Assembly: GCA_945882095.1 (NCBI GenBank)
Contig: CAMCWF010000002.1
Span: forward strand, 124,001-188,000
Source of the DNA: Chryseobacterium gleum
GTDB lineage: Bacteria > Bacteroidota > Bacteroidia > Flavobacteriales_D > Crocinitomicaceae
Length of the DNA stretch: 64,000 nucleotides
Reading direction: 5' to 3'
A model generated the notes under the pieces. That model searched no databases. It worked only from the letters and a program-made list of their open reading frames with translations, and was not told where the DNA came from. Each line of letters starts with the position of its first letter. The first letter of the stretch is position 1. The position numbers and the translations under genes were made by a program. Shown here piece after piece: positions 49,729-58,628 of the stretch.

Positions 49729-52173
49729 ATGCGTAATTTTCTACTTTTTTCCTTTTTGCTTTCTGGATTTTCTTTAATGGCCCAATCGGGTTTGGTCCGA
49801 GGTAAAACGTTCAGCATCTCCAACAACGCGGTAATTTCCGACGTAAAAATTCAAATCATAGAACTTAGCAAAGGGGTGAAATCCGATTCTTTGGGCGCTT
49901 ATGAAATTGGCGCAATTCCTCCTGGGATTTATACTTTTAAAGCCGTAGCAACCGGATTTAAGCCCGCATTTCAAAATGAAATTACGGTCACCAATGCAAG
50001 AACGGTTACATTGGATTTTTACCTCGAAGAAATCATATCTGGGAAGGATGCTTCTGAGGTTGTGGTAAAAGGGCCCAAATTTGTCCGAAGCACAGAGTCT
50101 CCGGTATCCTTGAAAACGTTGAATGCGACAGAAATCGAAAGACTTCCAGGTGCGAATCGCGATGTGAGCAAGGTTATTGCTGCGCTTCCAGGGGTTGCTT
50201 CCCGAGCGACCTTCAGAAACGACATCATCATTCGAGGTGGTTCTCCAGGGGAAAATAAGTTTTACCTAGACGGTATTGAAGTCCCCAACATCAATCACTT
50301 TGCAACACAAGGGTCAAGCGGCGGTCCCGTTGGTTTGTTGAATGTCAATTTTATCAGTGAAGTTGATTTCTATTCAGGGGCATTTCCATCCAATCGTGCA
50401 AATGCATTGAGCAGTGTGCTTGCGTTTAAGCAAAAAGAAGGCAATGAAGATGGCTTAATTGTCAATTTCGCGTTAGGTTCCAGTGATGCAGCACTTACCC
50501 TCGATGGTCCCATTGGAAAAAAGGCAAATTTTATTTTTTCAGCCAGAAGATCCTATTTGCAACTCTTGTTCGCGGCTTTGAAGTTACCTATTTTGCCTAC
50601 GTACAATGACTTTCAATATAAGGTTAACGTGGACCTTAATGCAAAGAATAGAATTTCCTTTATTGGGTTGGGTGCCGTCGATCAGTTCGGGCTAAACGCC
50701 AAGGTAAACGATGGAATTACCGATACAGCAACCTTGGAATATAACAACTTTTTATTGGGCAACATACCGATGCAAAATCAGTGGAATTACGCCATGGGTG
50801 TCAATTACCAACACTCTGGAGAACACTCTTTTCAAAACATTGTGGTGAGTAGAAACATGTTGAACAATGAAGCCTATCGCTACAAGGATCTCATTGAAAT
50901 TCCGTCCAATTTACTGCAAAACTACAGTTCATTCGAAGCAGAAAACAAGGTGAGAATCGAACATACCTACCGAAAAAATGGTTTTCGTTGGAATGTGGGA
51001 GCAGCGTATGAATATGCACGTTATCACAATGAAAGCTATTTGAACATAACAGTACAAGGCTTTCCAGTGGTTGTTGATTTTCAGTCAGATATTTTTCTCA
51101 GTAAATACGGTGTTTTCTCCCAAGTAAGTCAATCCTTCTTTAAAGAACACCTGAACGTATCGCTTGGGATTCGCATGGATGGTTCCAACTATTCAAAGTC
51201 GCTTTCAAATCTATTAGAACAAAGCTCCCCTTCATTGTCCATTAACTATCGAATCAATGATAATTTTGCCTTGAATGCAAACATTGCTCGCTACCATCAA
51301 TTGCCTTCCTACACAATTTTAGGTTTTAGAAATGGTCAGGGAGAATTGGTGAACAAGACCAACAACGTCAAATACATTCGTGCGGACCACTTCGTTTTTG
51401 GTGCTGAATACCGAACAAAGTCGAGTTCGAGGTTTACCTTGGAAGGATTTTATAAAAATTACACCAGGTATCCCTTCTCGCTGAAAGATTCAATCTCCCT
51501 TGCAAACATTGGTTCAGACTTTGGCGTGGTGGGAAATGAAGCCGTACAAAGCTCTTCTTCCGGTAGATCCTATGGTGGCGAGTTCTTATTTCAACAAAAA
51601 TTGTTCAAAGGCTTTTACGCCGTTGTGGCCTACACGTATGTGATTTCTGAGTTTAAGGATAAAAATAACAAATATGTACCGACTGCTTGGGACAGTAGGC
51701 ACATCGTTTCACTTACCGGTGGTAAAAGGTTCAAAAAAGGATGGGAATTGGGAATGCGTTGGTTGTTTTCAGGAGGCTCTCCTTACACACCTTATGATGT
51801 ACCCACCTCAAGTCTGATTTCAAATTGGAACATCAATGGGTTTGGCTTGTTGAATTACAACCAATTGAATACCCAAAGGGAATCGAGTTTTCATCAATTA
51901 AACCTACGTGTGGATAAGAAATTGTTCTTGGATAAATTCAATTTGAATTTTTACCTAGACATCCAAAATGCCTATGCGTACAAAGCCAAACTTGCCCCGA
52001 TTTTATTGGTTGAAACAGATGCAAATGGTGCGCCCGTGGTAGACCCAAATGACCCAACGCGGTACAAAACCAAATTTGTAGAAAACAGTTCTGGAATTGT
52101 TCAGCCCACGATTGGGATCATTATTGAATTTGCTACGAAGAAAAAAAGGCTTCCACAAGTTACCAACCCGTAA
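49729..52173 (+). CDS. TonB-dependent receptor with carboxypeptidase-like N-terminal domain
   Basis: An 814-residue outer-membrane receptor. Signal peptide about 1-18 (ending LMAQ), then a CarboxypepD_reg-like domain (about 22-100, VRGKTFSISNNAVISDVKIQ), plug domain (about 120-230, with NDIIIRGGSPGENKFYLDGI) and a 22-strand-type barrel to the C-terminus. The late WELGMRWLFSGGSPYTPYDV is typical of Bacteroidota receptors. No SusD-like gene is adjacent, so it is not a classical SusCD pair. The substrate is unknown; small ligand or iron/vitamin import is possible. Its 3' end overlaps a convergent lipoprotein gene by 14 bases. Confidence 0.9.
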   Translation: MRNFLLFSFLLSGFSLMAQSGLVRGKTFSISNNAVISDVKIQIIELSKGVKSDSLGAYEIGAIPPGIYTFKAVATGFKPAFQNEITVTNARTVTLDFYLEEIISGKDASEVVVKGPKFVRSTESPVSLKTLNATEIERLPGANRDVSKVIAALPGVASRATFRNDIIIRGGSPGENKFYLDGIEVPNINHFATQGSSGGPVGLLNVNFISEVDFYSGAFPSNRANALSSVLAFKQKEGNEDGLIVNFALGSSDAALTLDGPIGKKANFIFSARRSYLQLLFAALKLPILPTYNDFQYKVNVDLNAKNRISFIGLGAVDQFGLNAKVNDGITDTATLEYNNFLLGNIPMQNQWNYAMGVNYQHSGEHSFQNIVVSRNMLNNEAYRYKDLIEIPSNLLQNYSSFEAENKVRIEHTYRKNGFRWNVGAAYEYARYHNESYLNITVQGFPVVVDFQSDIFLSKYGVFSQVSQSFFKEHLNVSLGIRMDGSNYSKSLSNLLEQSSPSLSINYRINDNFALNANIARYHQLPSYTILGFRNGQGELVNKTNNVKYIRADHFVFGAEYRTKSSSRFTLEGFYKNYTRYPFSLKDSISLANIGSDFGVVGNEAVQSSSSGRSYGGEFLFQQKLFKGFYAVVAYTYVISEFKDKNNKYVPTAWDSRHIVSLTGGKRFKKGWELGMRWLFSGGSPYTPYDVPTSSLISNWNINGFGLLNYNQLNTQRESSFHQLNLRVDKKLFLDKFNLNFYLDIQNAYAYKAKLAPILLVETDANGAPVVDPNDPTRYKTKFVENSSGIVQPTIGIIIEFATKKKRLPQVTNP

Positions 52174-52738
52174 CCCTTCCGCTGTTCTTACGGATGAAGT
52201 TTTGTAGTTCAAGAGACTTTTCAAACTTCATTTTACAAAATTCGCCGAATTCAGGTGTAAGAAAAAAGGTGTTGTACATTTTTTCTGCGTAGGCGTGAAC
52301 CACTGTTTCCTTTTCCATCGTAAGGCTTGGTTTTGAATCAAGGTTGTTTTGACATCCTACCAAAAAGTGATACACACTTTCATTGTAGACAGACATCCAT
52401 TTTGAATCGTTCCCAAAGGTTTCGTCCCATTTTGTTTGGTTTGGATTGACATAGGGAACATCAAGGTCAGGAATTGCAACTTCTATCGCTGACGAATTTT
52501 TCTTGGCTTCCCTGTTTTTAACTACCTTCTTTACGGGTTTTGTCTTTGGATTCGAGGCGGGTACTTCCTTTCTTTTTTCTTGTCGAAGGGGAGGTTTTGC
52601 ATTTTGGGATACCGAAGCAACTTCCTTTTTTCGGAGAATCAATGTGGGAGATGCATCTTCATTTTTAGGTTCATTCGAACACTGTAAAAGCAAAAAAGAA
52701 AAGAGTCCAAGAAATGTGCAGAGGTAATATTTCTTCAT
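52160..52738 (-). CDS. putative lipoprotein, unknown function
   Basis: Trimmed to ATG 52738 (MKKYYLCTFLGLFSFLLLQC) this is a 192-residue lipoprotein with lipidation at Cys20. A Lys/Pro-rich linker (KRKEVPASNPKTKPVKKVVK) is followed by a folded C-terminal part (WDETFGNDSKWMSVYNESVYHFLVGC, EKMYNTFFLTPEFGEFCKMKFEKS). I do not recognise a family. The ORF-track extension upstream to 52933 runs through the opposite-strand ndk gene and is rejected. Confidence 0.65.
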   Translation of the reverse strand: MKKYYLCTFLGLFSFLLLQCSNEPKNEDASPTLILRKKEVASVSQNAKPPLRQEKRKEVPASNPKTKPVKKVVKNREAKKNSSAIEVAIPDLDVPYVNPNQTKWDETFGNDSKWMSVYNESVYHFLVGCQNNLDSKPSLTMEKETVVHAYAEKMYNTFFLTPEFGEFCKMKFEKSLELQNFIRKNSGRVTGW

Positions 52739-52763
52739 ACGTTGGTGAATGACATGTGCAGGA

Positions 52764-52794
52764 TTCGTTACAAAGAAAAGAATATCTATCTTTG
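52764..52794 (+). promoter_or_regulatory. ndk promoter
   Basis: TTCG at 52764-52767, a 19-nt spacer and TATCTTTG at 52787-52794 (exact -7 consensus). The leader before ATG 52815 is about 14 nt. Confidence 0.7.
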
Positions 52795-52814
52795 AGCCGA
52801 AAAAAATATACAAA

Positions 52815-53234
52815 ATGACGACAAATAGAACTTTTACAATGTTAAAACCCGATGCCATTGAAAATGGAAACATGGGTAAAATTATTGACATGATTTTGAA
52901 CGCTGGTTTTGAAATTAAAGCCATGAAATACACTCAATTGACAGAGGATCAAGCAAAAAAGTTTTATGAAGTTCACAGCGAACGTCCTTTTTACGGAGAG
53001 TTGGTTGAATACATGACATCAGGACCTATCGTTGCAGCGATTTTAGAAAAAGACAATGCAGTGGCAGATTTCAGAGCGTTGATTGGTGCGACAGATCCAA
53101 TGGAAGCAGCGGAAGGTACCATTCGTAAATCCTATGCTGAAAGCAAAGCAAAAAATGCAGTGCACGGTTCTGACTCTGATGAAAATGCAGAAATTGAAGG
53201 CAAATTTCATTTTGCACCTTCCGAGATATTTTAA
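52815..53234 (+). CDS. ndk: nucleoside diphosphate kinase
   Basis: Transfers phosphate from ATP to NDPs through a phospho-histidine (cytosol). At 139 residues from ATG 52815 ([19 protein letters not shown]) it has normal length. The catalytic His is in [16 protein letters not shown]-like [21 protein letters not shown] and the C-terminal PSEIF are all present. The longer ORF-track start at 52749 lies upstream of a perfect promoter box and is rejected. A strong terminator follows. Confidence 0.96.
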   Translation: MTTNRTFTMLKPDAIENGNMGKIIDMILNAGFEIKAMKYTQLTEDQAKKFYEVHSERPFYGELVEYMTSGPIVAAILEKDNAVADFRALIGATDPMEAAEGTIRKSYAESKAKNAVHGSDSDENAEIEGKFHFAPSEIF

Positions 53235-53254
53235 GCTTAGCGACCCATTATATG

Positions 53255-53286
53255 AAAGACTGCCCTCGGGCGGTCTTTGTTTTTTA
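53255..53286 (+). terminator. intrinsic terminator after ndk
   Basis: AAAGACTGCC-CTCG-GGCGGTCTTT (one G-T wobble) followed by a G then a T-run. The prfC ATG comes six bases later. Confidence 0.85.
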
Positions 53287-53291
53287 GGAAT

Positions 53292-54890
53292 ATGAAAAAT
53301 CAAGAAGCCGTTGAAAAACGCAGAACGTTTGGCATCATCTCTCACCCGGATGCTGGAAAAACTACCCTTACAGAAAAACTATTGTTGTTTGGAGGAGCCA
53401 TTCAAACTGCGGGTGCGGTAAAGAACAATAAAATCAAGAAGTCCGCCACCTCGGATTTCATGGAGATTGAAAAGCAAAGAGGGATCTCGGTTGCTACGTC
53501 GGTTATGGCATTTCAATACAAAGGAAAACAGATTAACATCCTTGATACACCTGGACATAAGGATTTTGCCGAAGATACCTTCCGCACCCTTACCGCTGTA
53601 GATTCAGTGATTTTAGTAATTGACTGCGCAAATGGGGTGGAGGAACAGACCAAGCGCTTGATGGAAGTATGTCGAATGCGTATGACCCCGGTGATTATTT
53701 TCATCAACAAAATGGACCGAGAGGGAAAGGATGCGTTTGACCTTTTGGACGAGTTGGAAAAAGTGTTGGACATCAAAGTCTGTCCCTTGACTTGGCCCAT
53801 TGGAATGGGTGACCGTTTTCAGGGGGTTTACAACATTTACCAAAAAGGATTGAATCTTTTTTCGGCGAATAAAACCAAAATTTCTAACGATTCTGTACAT
53901 ATACAGGACATCAATGCCCAGGAATTGGATGAAATCATTGGAGAAAAGCCTGCACAAGAATTAAGAGAAGAGCTGGACATTATCGATGGGGTTTATGATG
54001 CTTTTAATAGGGAAAGCTACCTTTCCGGTGAAGTTGCCCCTGTGTTTTTTGGCTCTGCAGTAAATAATTTTGGCGTTCGTGAGCTGTTGGATACCTTTTG
54101 TGAGATTTCTCCTTCCCCTAGGGGTAGGGAAACAGACCTTCGCTTTATAAAACCGGAGGAGGATAAGTTTAGTGGGTTTGTATTTAAAATTCACGCCAAC
54201 CTAGATCCAAAACATCGGGACCGAATCGCCTTCCTACGCGTGGTTTCAGGTAAGTTTGAAAGGAATCAATTTTACCACCATGTTAGGAACAATAAGAAAA
54301 TGAAGTTCCCCAATCCTACATCTTTTATGGCGCAGGACAAAAGTATTATTGACGATGCTTACCCTGGCGATGTGATTGGTTTGTACGACTCTGGAAATTT
54401 TAAGATTGGAGACACCTTAACCGAAGGGGAAAAGATGATGTTTCAAGGAATCCCAAGCTTTTCACCTGAAATCTTTCAAGAATTGGAAAACCTCGATCCA
54501 CTTAAATCCAAACAATTGGAGAAAGGCATACGTCAGCTCATCGATGAAGGGGTAGCCCAATTGTTCATCCAACAACCCGGAAATCGTAAAATTGTAGGAA
54601 CCGTTGGTCAGCTTCAGTTTGAGGTGATTACCCACCGATTGATCAACGAGTATGGGGCAAATTGTCGATTTGTTCCTCGGAATTACGCCAAAGCGTGTTG
54701 GATTACGTCAGAAAATCCCGAAGAAATTGAAAGGTTTAAAAAATCAAAAGTCAACCACATGGCGATGGACAAAGATGATAATTGGGTGTTTATGGCAGAG
54801 ACGCCTTTTCTATTAAGCATGGCAGAAAAGGATTATCCAGAAATCACCTTTCATACATCTTCTGAATTTAAACTTAAACGAGCTGAGTAA
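53292..54890 (+). CDS. prfC: peptide chain release factor 3
   Basis: A 532-residue translational GTPase that recycles RF1/RF2 from the ribosome. G1 is [17 protein letters not shown]2 lies in [13 protein letters not shown]3 is [13 protein letters not shown] and G4 is [10 protein letters not shown]. The wording [11 protein letters not shown], rather than HVDHGK, is diagnostic of RF3. ATG 53292 is used because the ORF-track TTG at 53277 lies inside the ndk terminator. It converges on the Crp/Fnr gene with a 2-base gap. Confidence 0.96.
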   Translation: MKNQEAVEKRRTFGIISHPDAGKTTLTEKLLLFGGAIQTAGAVKNNKIKKSATSDFMEIEKQRGISVATSVMAFQYKGKQINILDTPGHKDFAEDTFRTLTAVDSVILVIDCANGVEEQTKRLMEVCRMRMTPVIIFINKMDREGKDAFDLLDELEKVLDIKVCPLTWPIGMGDRFQGVYNIYQKGLNLFSANKTKISNDSVHIQDINAQELDEIIGEKPAQELREELDIIDGVYDAFNRESYLSGEVAPVFFGSAVNNFGVRELLDTFCEISPSPRGRETDLRFIKPEEDKFSGFVFKIHANLDPKHRDRIAFLRVVSGKFERNQFYHHVRNNKKMKFPNPTSFMAQDKSIIDDAYPGDVIGLYDSGNFKIGDTLTEGEKMMFQGIPSFSPEIFQELENLDPLKSKQLEKGIRQLIDEGVAQLFIQQPGNRKIVGTVGQLQFEVITHRLINEYGANCRFVPRNYAKACWITSENPEEIERFKKSKVNHMAMDKDDNWVFMAETPFLLSMAEKDYPEITFHTSSEFKLKRAE

Positions 54891-54892
54891 AC

Positions 54893-55516
54893 CTAAATCG
54901 AAAGAAGTATTATTCTATTTCGTTTGATGTCAATGATTCCTTTAATTTCCAACTGTTTAAGGAGCCTAGAAATAGCTACCCTTGAAGAATGTAAGTCGTC
55001 GGCAATTTGTTGGTGTGTATGATGTAATTCTAAAGATCCTAACAGTTTCGCCTGGTCTTTCAAGTATTTCAACAATCTTTCATCCAAGCGCATGAAGGCA
55101 ATCGCATCAATGGTTTCCATAAGTTCCAACATTCTCGTATGGTAGGATTGCATAATGAACGCACGCCAAGAAGCGTATTTGTCCATCCAAATCTGCATGT
55201 ATTCACTTGGAAACATAAGCAGCAAGGAAGGCTCCATGGATGTCGCTTTAATTTGAGAATCAGATTTTTGAACACAACACTGCAAGGTCATAGCACATGT
55301 GTCACCTCCTTCTATGTAATAAAGCAATAATTCTTCACCCTCTGTATTTTCCCTGGAAATTTTTATGGATCCGGATATTACGATCGGAATCATTCGTAAA
55401 GGATCTCCTACGTTGATTATGGTTTCTCCAGGAATGGTTTCACGTATCTTGGCTAATTTGCTCATTTCATCCATTAGCGCGTCTTCAAGAAGATAACCGA
55501 TGGTGCTTTGAAGCAT
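54893..55516 (-). CDS. Crp/Fnr family regulator with Cys-x5-Cys motif
   Basis: Trimmed to ATG 55516 the protein is 207 residues (the ORF-track extension overlaps the DUF983 gene). The cNMP-binding-like roll contains SGSIKISRENTEGEELLLYYIEGGDTCAMTLQCC, with Cys74, Cys80 and Cys81, in place of cyclic-nucleotide contacts. The helix-turn-helix is HTHQQIADDLHSSRVAISRLLKQLE (about 165-190). As I recall the family, related flavobacterial regulators keep the C-x5-C pair and lie near sulfur/persulfide genes, so redox or sulfide sensing is an inference. It follows DUF983 by seven bases, so it is probably cotranscribed and autoregulated. Confidence 0.85.
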   Translation of the reverse strand: MLQSTIGYLLEDALMDEMSKLAKIRETIPGETIINVGDPLRMIPIVISGSIKISRENTEGEELLLYYIEGGDTCAMTLQCCVQKSDSQIKATSMEPSLLLMFPSEYMQIWMDKYASWRAFIMQSYHTRMLELMETIDAIAFMRLDERLLKYLKDQAKLLGSLELHHTHQQIADDLHSSRVAISRLLKQLEIKGIIDIKRNRIILLSI

Positions 55517-55523
55517 TTGTCTC

Positions 55524-55907
55524 TTATTTGATGACTGGAGCATTCTTATCATATTTAATGAACAAATTTGCCCATATAATTTTTGAAAGTGCATACAAAT
55601 AAGGTCCCAAACCAATTAAAGCAATCAAAACCAATGTGATTTGTGTCCACACACCCACATTGGAGAAAAACCAGTTGCAAGATGCCCAAATGGCCACGAA
55701 AATGGCCACACCTAAGCCATAAGAAACATACATGGCTCCGTAGTAAAACCCCGGTTCAGGCATGTAGTTCAAACCACAATTAGGACAATGGTCATAAATT
55801 TCACCTGGTTTCGATAAATTGTAAGGATGCGTAACCAAGAATTTTCCTTCTTGACACTTGGGACATCTCATTTTTAAAATGCTATAGAGTTTCGTTCCTT
55901 TTTTCAT
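55524..55907 (-). CDS. DUF983 zinc-ribbon membrane protein
   Basis: A 127-residue protein of the DUF983 family. The N-terminal zinc ribbon is plain: MRCPKCQEGKFL then DHCPNCGLNYMPEPGFYYGAMY. Two hydrophobic spans follow (about 62-82 and 88-108). Family members occur across Bacteroidota and Proteobacteria with no settled function, sometimes near oxidase genes. It heads a two-gene operon with the Crp/Fnr regulator. Confidence 0.88.
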   Translation of the reverse strand: MKKGTKLYSILKMRCPKCQEGKFLVTHPYNLSKPGEIYDHCPNCGLNYMPEPGFYYGAMYVSYGLGVAIFVAIWASCNWFFSNVGVWTQITLVLIALIGLGPYLYALSKIIWANLFIKYDKNAPVIK

Positions 55908-55919
55908 CTCAACTTTTTA

Positions 55920-55927
55920 CAAAGGTA
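55920..55927 (-). promoter_or_regulatory. -7 box of the DUF983-Crp operon
   Basis: The minus strand reads TACCTTTG, an exact TAnnTTTG, 13 nt before the ATG at 55907. TTTT 17 nt further upstream is a partial -33 element. The transcription start is predicted near 55913. Confidence 0.6.
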
Positions 55928-55949
55928 CCAACACTTGCGCATCTAAAAT

Positions 55950-55963
55950 GTAACATAGGTTAC
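55950..55963. promoter_or_regulatory. palindromic operator candidate for a Crp/Fnr regulator
   Basis: GTAAC-ATAG-GTTAC is a perfect inverted repeat with a four-base spacer. Its centre lies about 43 nt upstream of the predicted transcription start of the DUF983-Crp operon, close to the -41.5 position of class II Crp/Fnr activators. The regulator encoded in the same operon is the natural candidate to bind it. Confidence 0.55.
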
Positions 55964-56665
55964 CTAAATTAATGTTCCGTGGTAGTTTTGGGTGATTTCT
56001 CGGTATTTTTGGGTGTAAGCCCCGTTTTCATCCCTGATTTTAAGCTGTTCGATATGAGGTTTTGCTGTTTGGGTAGGACTGTAATTCCCAATCGTTCTGA
56101 CGGGAACATTGCTTTTGCCAAGGATTTCGTATTGAGCTACGTTGTGGAATCCCGTTTCAAAAAGCAATCTATGGTAGGTTTTCGTTTCGTTGCTGGGAAA
56201 AATAATCCAAAAATTTCCGTTCGGATCAAGTTTGTTAAATATCACTTGAAACCATCCCTGTAGGGCCTCGATGCTGGTGTGTTTTTCGCGTTCGTTAGCA
56301 TGGGTTGAAGGATTGTTGCTCAGGTAGTACGGGGGATTTGTAATGATTAGGTCGTATGTGACTCCCGAGTAAAACGACAATATATTTTCATGAAAGCACT
56401 TGATTTGAGGGGAAAAGGGAGACTTTTTGACATTGTTTAATCCTTCCAAAAAGGCATTTTCCTCAATTTCAACGGCGTGAATGGTAAGTGTCTCACTTTT
56501 CTGAGCCATCATGAGACTCAAAACACCTGAACCAGATCCAATATCCAGTGCGAAGGTTTTACATTCTACATCCACGAGGGCACCCAGAAGCATGGAATCA
56601 GTGCCAATGCGGTGGGAATTCGTGTTTTCAAAGATGGTAAAAGCCTTGAAATGAAAGGGTTTCAC
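55964..56665 (-). CDS. tRNA1(Val) adenine-N6-methyltransferase-like protein (TrmN6/YfiC)
   Basis: An N6-adenine methyltransferase of about 233 residues. FTIFENTNSHRIGTDSMLLGA is the family opening, LDIGSGSGVLSLMMAQ is the SAM motif I, and IITNPPYY is the catalytic NPPY motif. It probably methylates A37 of tRNA1(Val). A GTG at 56665 gives the family-like start KPFHFKAF and lies just after the proS stop. The ORF-track ATG at 56701 would overlap proS by 35 bases and is less likely. Confidence 0.87.
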   Translation of the reverse strand: MKPFHFKAFTIFENTNSHRIGTDSMLLGALVDVECKTFALDIGSGSGVLSLMMAQKSETLTIHAVEIEENAFLEGLNNVKKSPFSPQIKCFHENILSFYSGVTYDLIITNPPYYLSNNPSTHANEREKHTSIEALQGWFQVIFNKLDPNGNFWIIFPSNETKTYHRLLFETGFHNVAQYEILGKSNVPVRTIGNYSPTQTAKPHIEQLKIRDENGAYTQKYREITQNYHGTLI

Positions 56666-56666
56666 A

Positions 56667-58139
56667 TCAATATGCTTTGGCAAAAATAACCCGGCAAGCA
56701 CTGGGTTTACCTGTTACCATGCATTTTCCTTCTTCGGGCTCTGTGTCTAAAGGAATGCAGCGAATGGTCGCTTTGGTTTCGTTTTTTACCAAGGTTTCGG
56801 TTTCAGCGGTACCATCCCAATGGGCCAGAAAAAAACCTCCACTGTCAATTTTGGATTTAAACTCTTCGTACGTATCGACCTTAAATGTATTTGCAGCGCG
56901 GTGCGCAAGGGCTTTCTCAAACATCGCTTGTTGAATCGTTTCGAGCAACGTCGCAATTTTCGCTTGAATTCCCTCAAATGGAACGACTTCCTTTGTTTTT
57001 GTATCCCTGCGGGCGACTTCAACGTGACCGTTTTCTAGGTCTCTTGGACCCATTGCGAGTCTGATGGGCACGCCTTTCACTTCATATTCGTTGAATTTCC
57101 ATCCGGGACGCTTGTTGTCGTCTGCGTCAAATTTGAAAGAAATGCCTGCCAACTTGAGTTGTTTACCAAGTTCAATAAACTTTTCAGAGATCGAATCCAA
57201 TTCCTCCTGCGTTTTGTATATCGGAATCGCTACCACTTGGATGGGTGCCAATTTTGGCGGAACAATCAATCCTTGGTCATCTGAATGCGTCATTACCAAA
57301 GCACCCATAAGTCGGGTAGAAACCCCCCATGAGCTGGCCCAAACGAAATCCATTTTTCCGTTTTTATCGGTGAATTTCACTTCAAAAGCCTTGGCGAAAT
57401 TTTGTCCTAAGAAATGTGAGGTCCCTGCTTGAAGTGCTTTTCCGTCTTGCATCATTGCCTCAATACACAAGGTGTCCTCTGCACCTGCGAATCGTTCACT
57501 TTGGGTTTTTCTTCCTTTGATCACGGGCATTGCCATGTAATGTTCTGCAAAATCCGAATAAACTTGAAGCATTTGCTCCGTTTCTGCGATTGCTTCTGCC
57601 TTGGTTGCATGGGCGGTATGACCTTCTTGCCAAAGAAATTCAGAGGTTCGCAAGAATAAACGTGTACGCATTTCCCAACGAACGACATTCGCCCACTGGT
57701 TGATGAGTATGGGTAAATCTCGGTAGGACTGGATCCAATTTCGATAGGAATTCCAAATAATGGTTTCAGACGTTGGGCGCACGATAAGTTCTTCTTGAAG
57801 TTTCGCATCGGGATCCACGACGACGCTTTTACCATCTTCCGAAGCTTTTAAGCGGTAATGGGTTACAACAGCACATTCTTTGGCGAATCCTTCAATATGG
57901 CTTGCTTCTTTACTTAGGTAAGATTTTGGGATAAACAGTGGGAAATAGGCATTGGAATGTCCGGTATCTTTGAATTTTCTATCCAGTACATCGCGCATGT
58001 TTTCCCAAATAGCGTATCCATAGGGTTTGATGATCATGCATCCCTTTACATCGGAATGTTCTGCCAGGTCAGCGTCGTAGACCAAATCATTGTACCATTT
58101 AGAATAATCTTCTGCTCGAGTGGTGGTTTGTTTTGCCAT
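56667..58139 (-). CDS. proS: prolyl-tRNA synthetase (eukaryotic/archaeal type)
   Basis: Charges tRNA-Pro. At 490 residues with no editing insertion it is the archaeal/eukaryotic-type ProRS found in many Bacteroidota. Class II motifs are visible: [18 protein letters not shown] (motif 1), [29 protein letters not shown] with [26 protein letters not shown] (motif 2), and the C-terminal CIPLDTEP plus KCMVTGKPS (zinc-like end domain). A perfect -7 box lies 17 nt upstream of the ATG. Confidence 0.96.
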   Translation of the reverse strand: MAKQTTTRAEDYSKWYNDLVYDADLAEHSDVKGCMIIKPYGYAIWENMRDVLDRKFKDTGHSNAYFPLFIPKSYLSKEASHIEGFAKECAVVTHYRLKASEDGKSVVVDPDAKLQEELIVRPTSETIIWNSYRNWIQSYRDLPILINQWANVVRWEMRTRLFLRTSEFLWQEGHTAHATKAEAIAETEQMLQVYSDFAEHYMAMPVIKGRKTQSERFAGAEDTLCIEAMMQDGKALQAGTSHFLGQNFAKAFEVKFTDKNGKMDFVWASSWGVSTRLMGALVMTHSDDQGLIVPPKLAPIQVVAIPIYKTQEELDSISEKFIELGKQLKLAGISFKFDADDNKRPGWKFNEYEVKGVPIRLAMGPRDLENGHVEVARRDTKTKEVVPFEGIQAKIATLLETIQQAMFEKALAHRAANTFKVDTYEEFKSKIDSGGFFLAHWDGTAETETLVKNETKATIRCIPLDTEPEEGKCMVTGKPSACRVIFAKAY

Positions 58140-58155
58140 GTTGTGTTATTGGTGG

Positions 58156-58163
58156 CAAATTTA
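58156..58163 (-). promoter_or_regulatory. -7 box of proS
   Basis: The minus strand reads TAAATTTG, matching TAnnTTTG, with a leader of about 10 nt to ATG 58139. The -33 element is weak. Confidence 0.55.
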
Positions 58164-58195
58164 AGGAAAGCTAAGAAAAGATTGAATTTTTTCTT

Positions 58196-58558
58196 TTAGA
58201 ACAGGAACTCTTGCTTTGTGGTTTTGAAGCCTTCAACAAAAACCGTTTTGATGGTATCGGATGTTGGGGAATTTTTAATCAAAAACACAGTAACATCTAA
58301 AGTTGCACCCCCATAAGATCCTGGTTTGATGTATTGTTCAAGGTTAAATTCAGCCAATCCATTTACGTCGGTGTATTCTGTCATCACCAAGGGCGTGTAA
58401 GGCGCGTTTTGGGTTACGCCATTGATGATCACTTTTGCGCTTAATTTAGGTTGACCATTGTAGCCAACATATACCCTTAGAATGGTTTCGTTTTTTTTAT
58501 TGCAACCGTTTAAGGAAAACAATAAAATCAGCAATGCAAAAGGAAGAAATATTTTCAT
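58196..58558 (-). CDS. small lipoprotein, unknown function
   Basis: A 120-residue lipoprotein (signal MKIFLPFALLILLFSLNGC, lipidation at Cys19). The mature part looks like one beta-sandwich domain of the carboxypeptidase-regulatory or Ig type (LRVYVGYNGQPKLSAKVIINGV, YTDVNGLAEFNLEQYIKPG, DVTVFLIKN). No specific function can be given. It has one of the best promoters in the window and is probably monocistronic. Confidence 0.7.
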   Translation of the reverse strand: MKIFLPFALLILLFSLNGCNKKNETILRVYVGYNGQPKLSAKVIINGVTQNAPYTPLVMTEYTDVNGLAEFNLEQYIKPGSYGGATLDVTVFLIKNSPTSDTIKTVFVEGFKTTKQEFLF

Positions 58559-58574
58559 AGTTAAAATCTTGATT

Positions 58575-58606
58575 CAAATATACTGAATTCAAAGTTTACC
58601 GACAAA
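58575..58606 (-). promoter_or_regulatory. promoter of the 58196 lipoprotein gene
   Basis: The minus strand reads TTTG (58606-58603), a 20-nt spacer and TATATTTG (58582-58575): both elements match the consensus exactly. The leader to ATG 58558 is about 10 nt. Confidence 0.8.
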
Positions 58607-58628
58607 AATTCCCTAAATTAGCTTCAAT

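Noticed and set aside
49729-52173. SusC-type polysaccharide utilisation locus
   Set aside because: The receptor has no SusD partner and no glycosidase cluster beside it.
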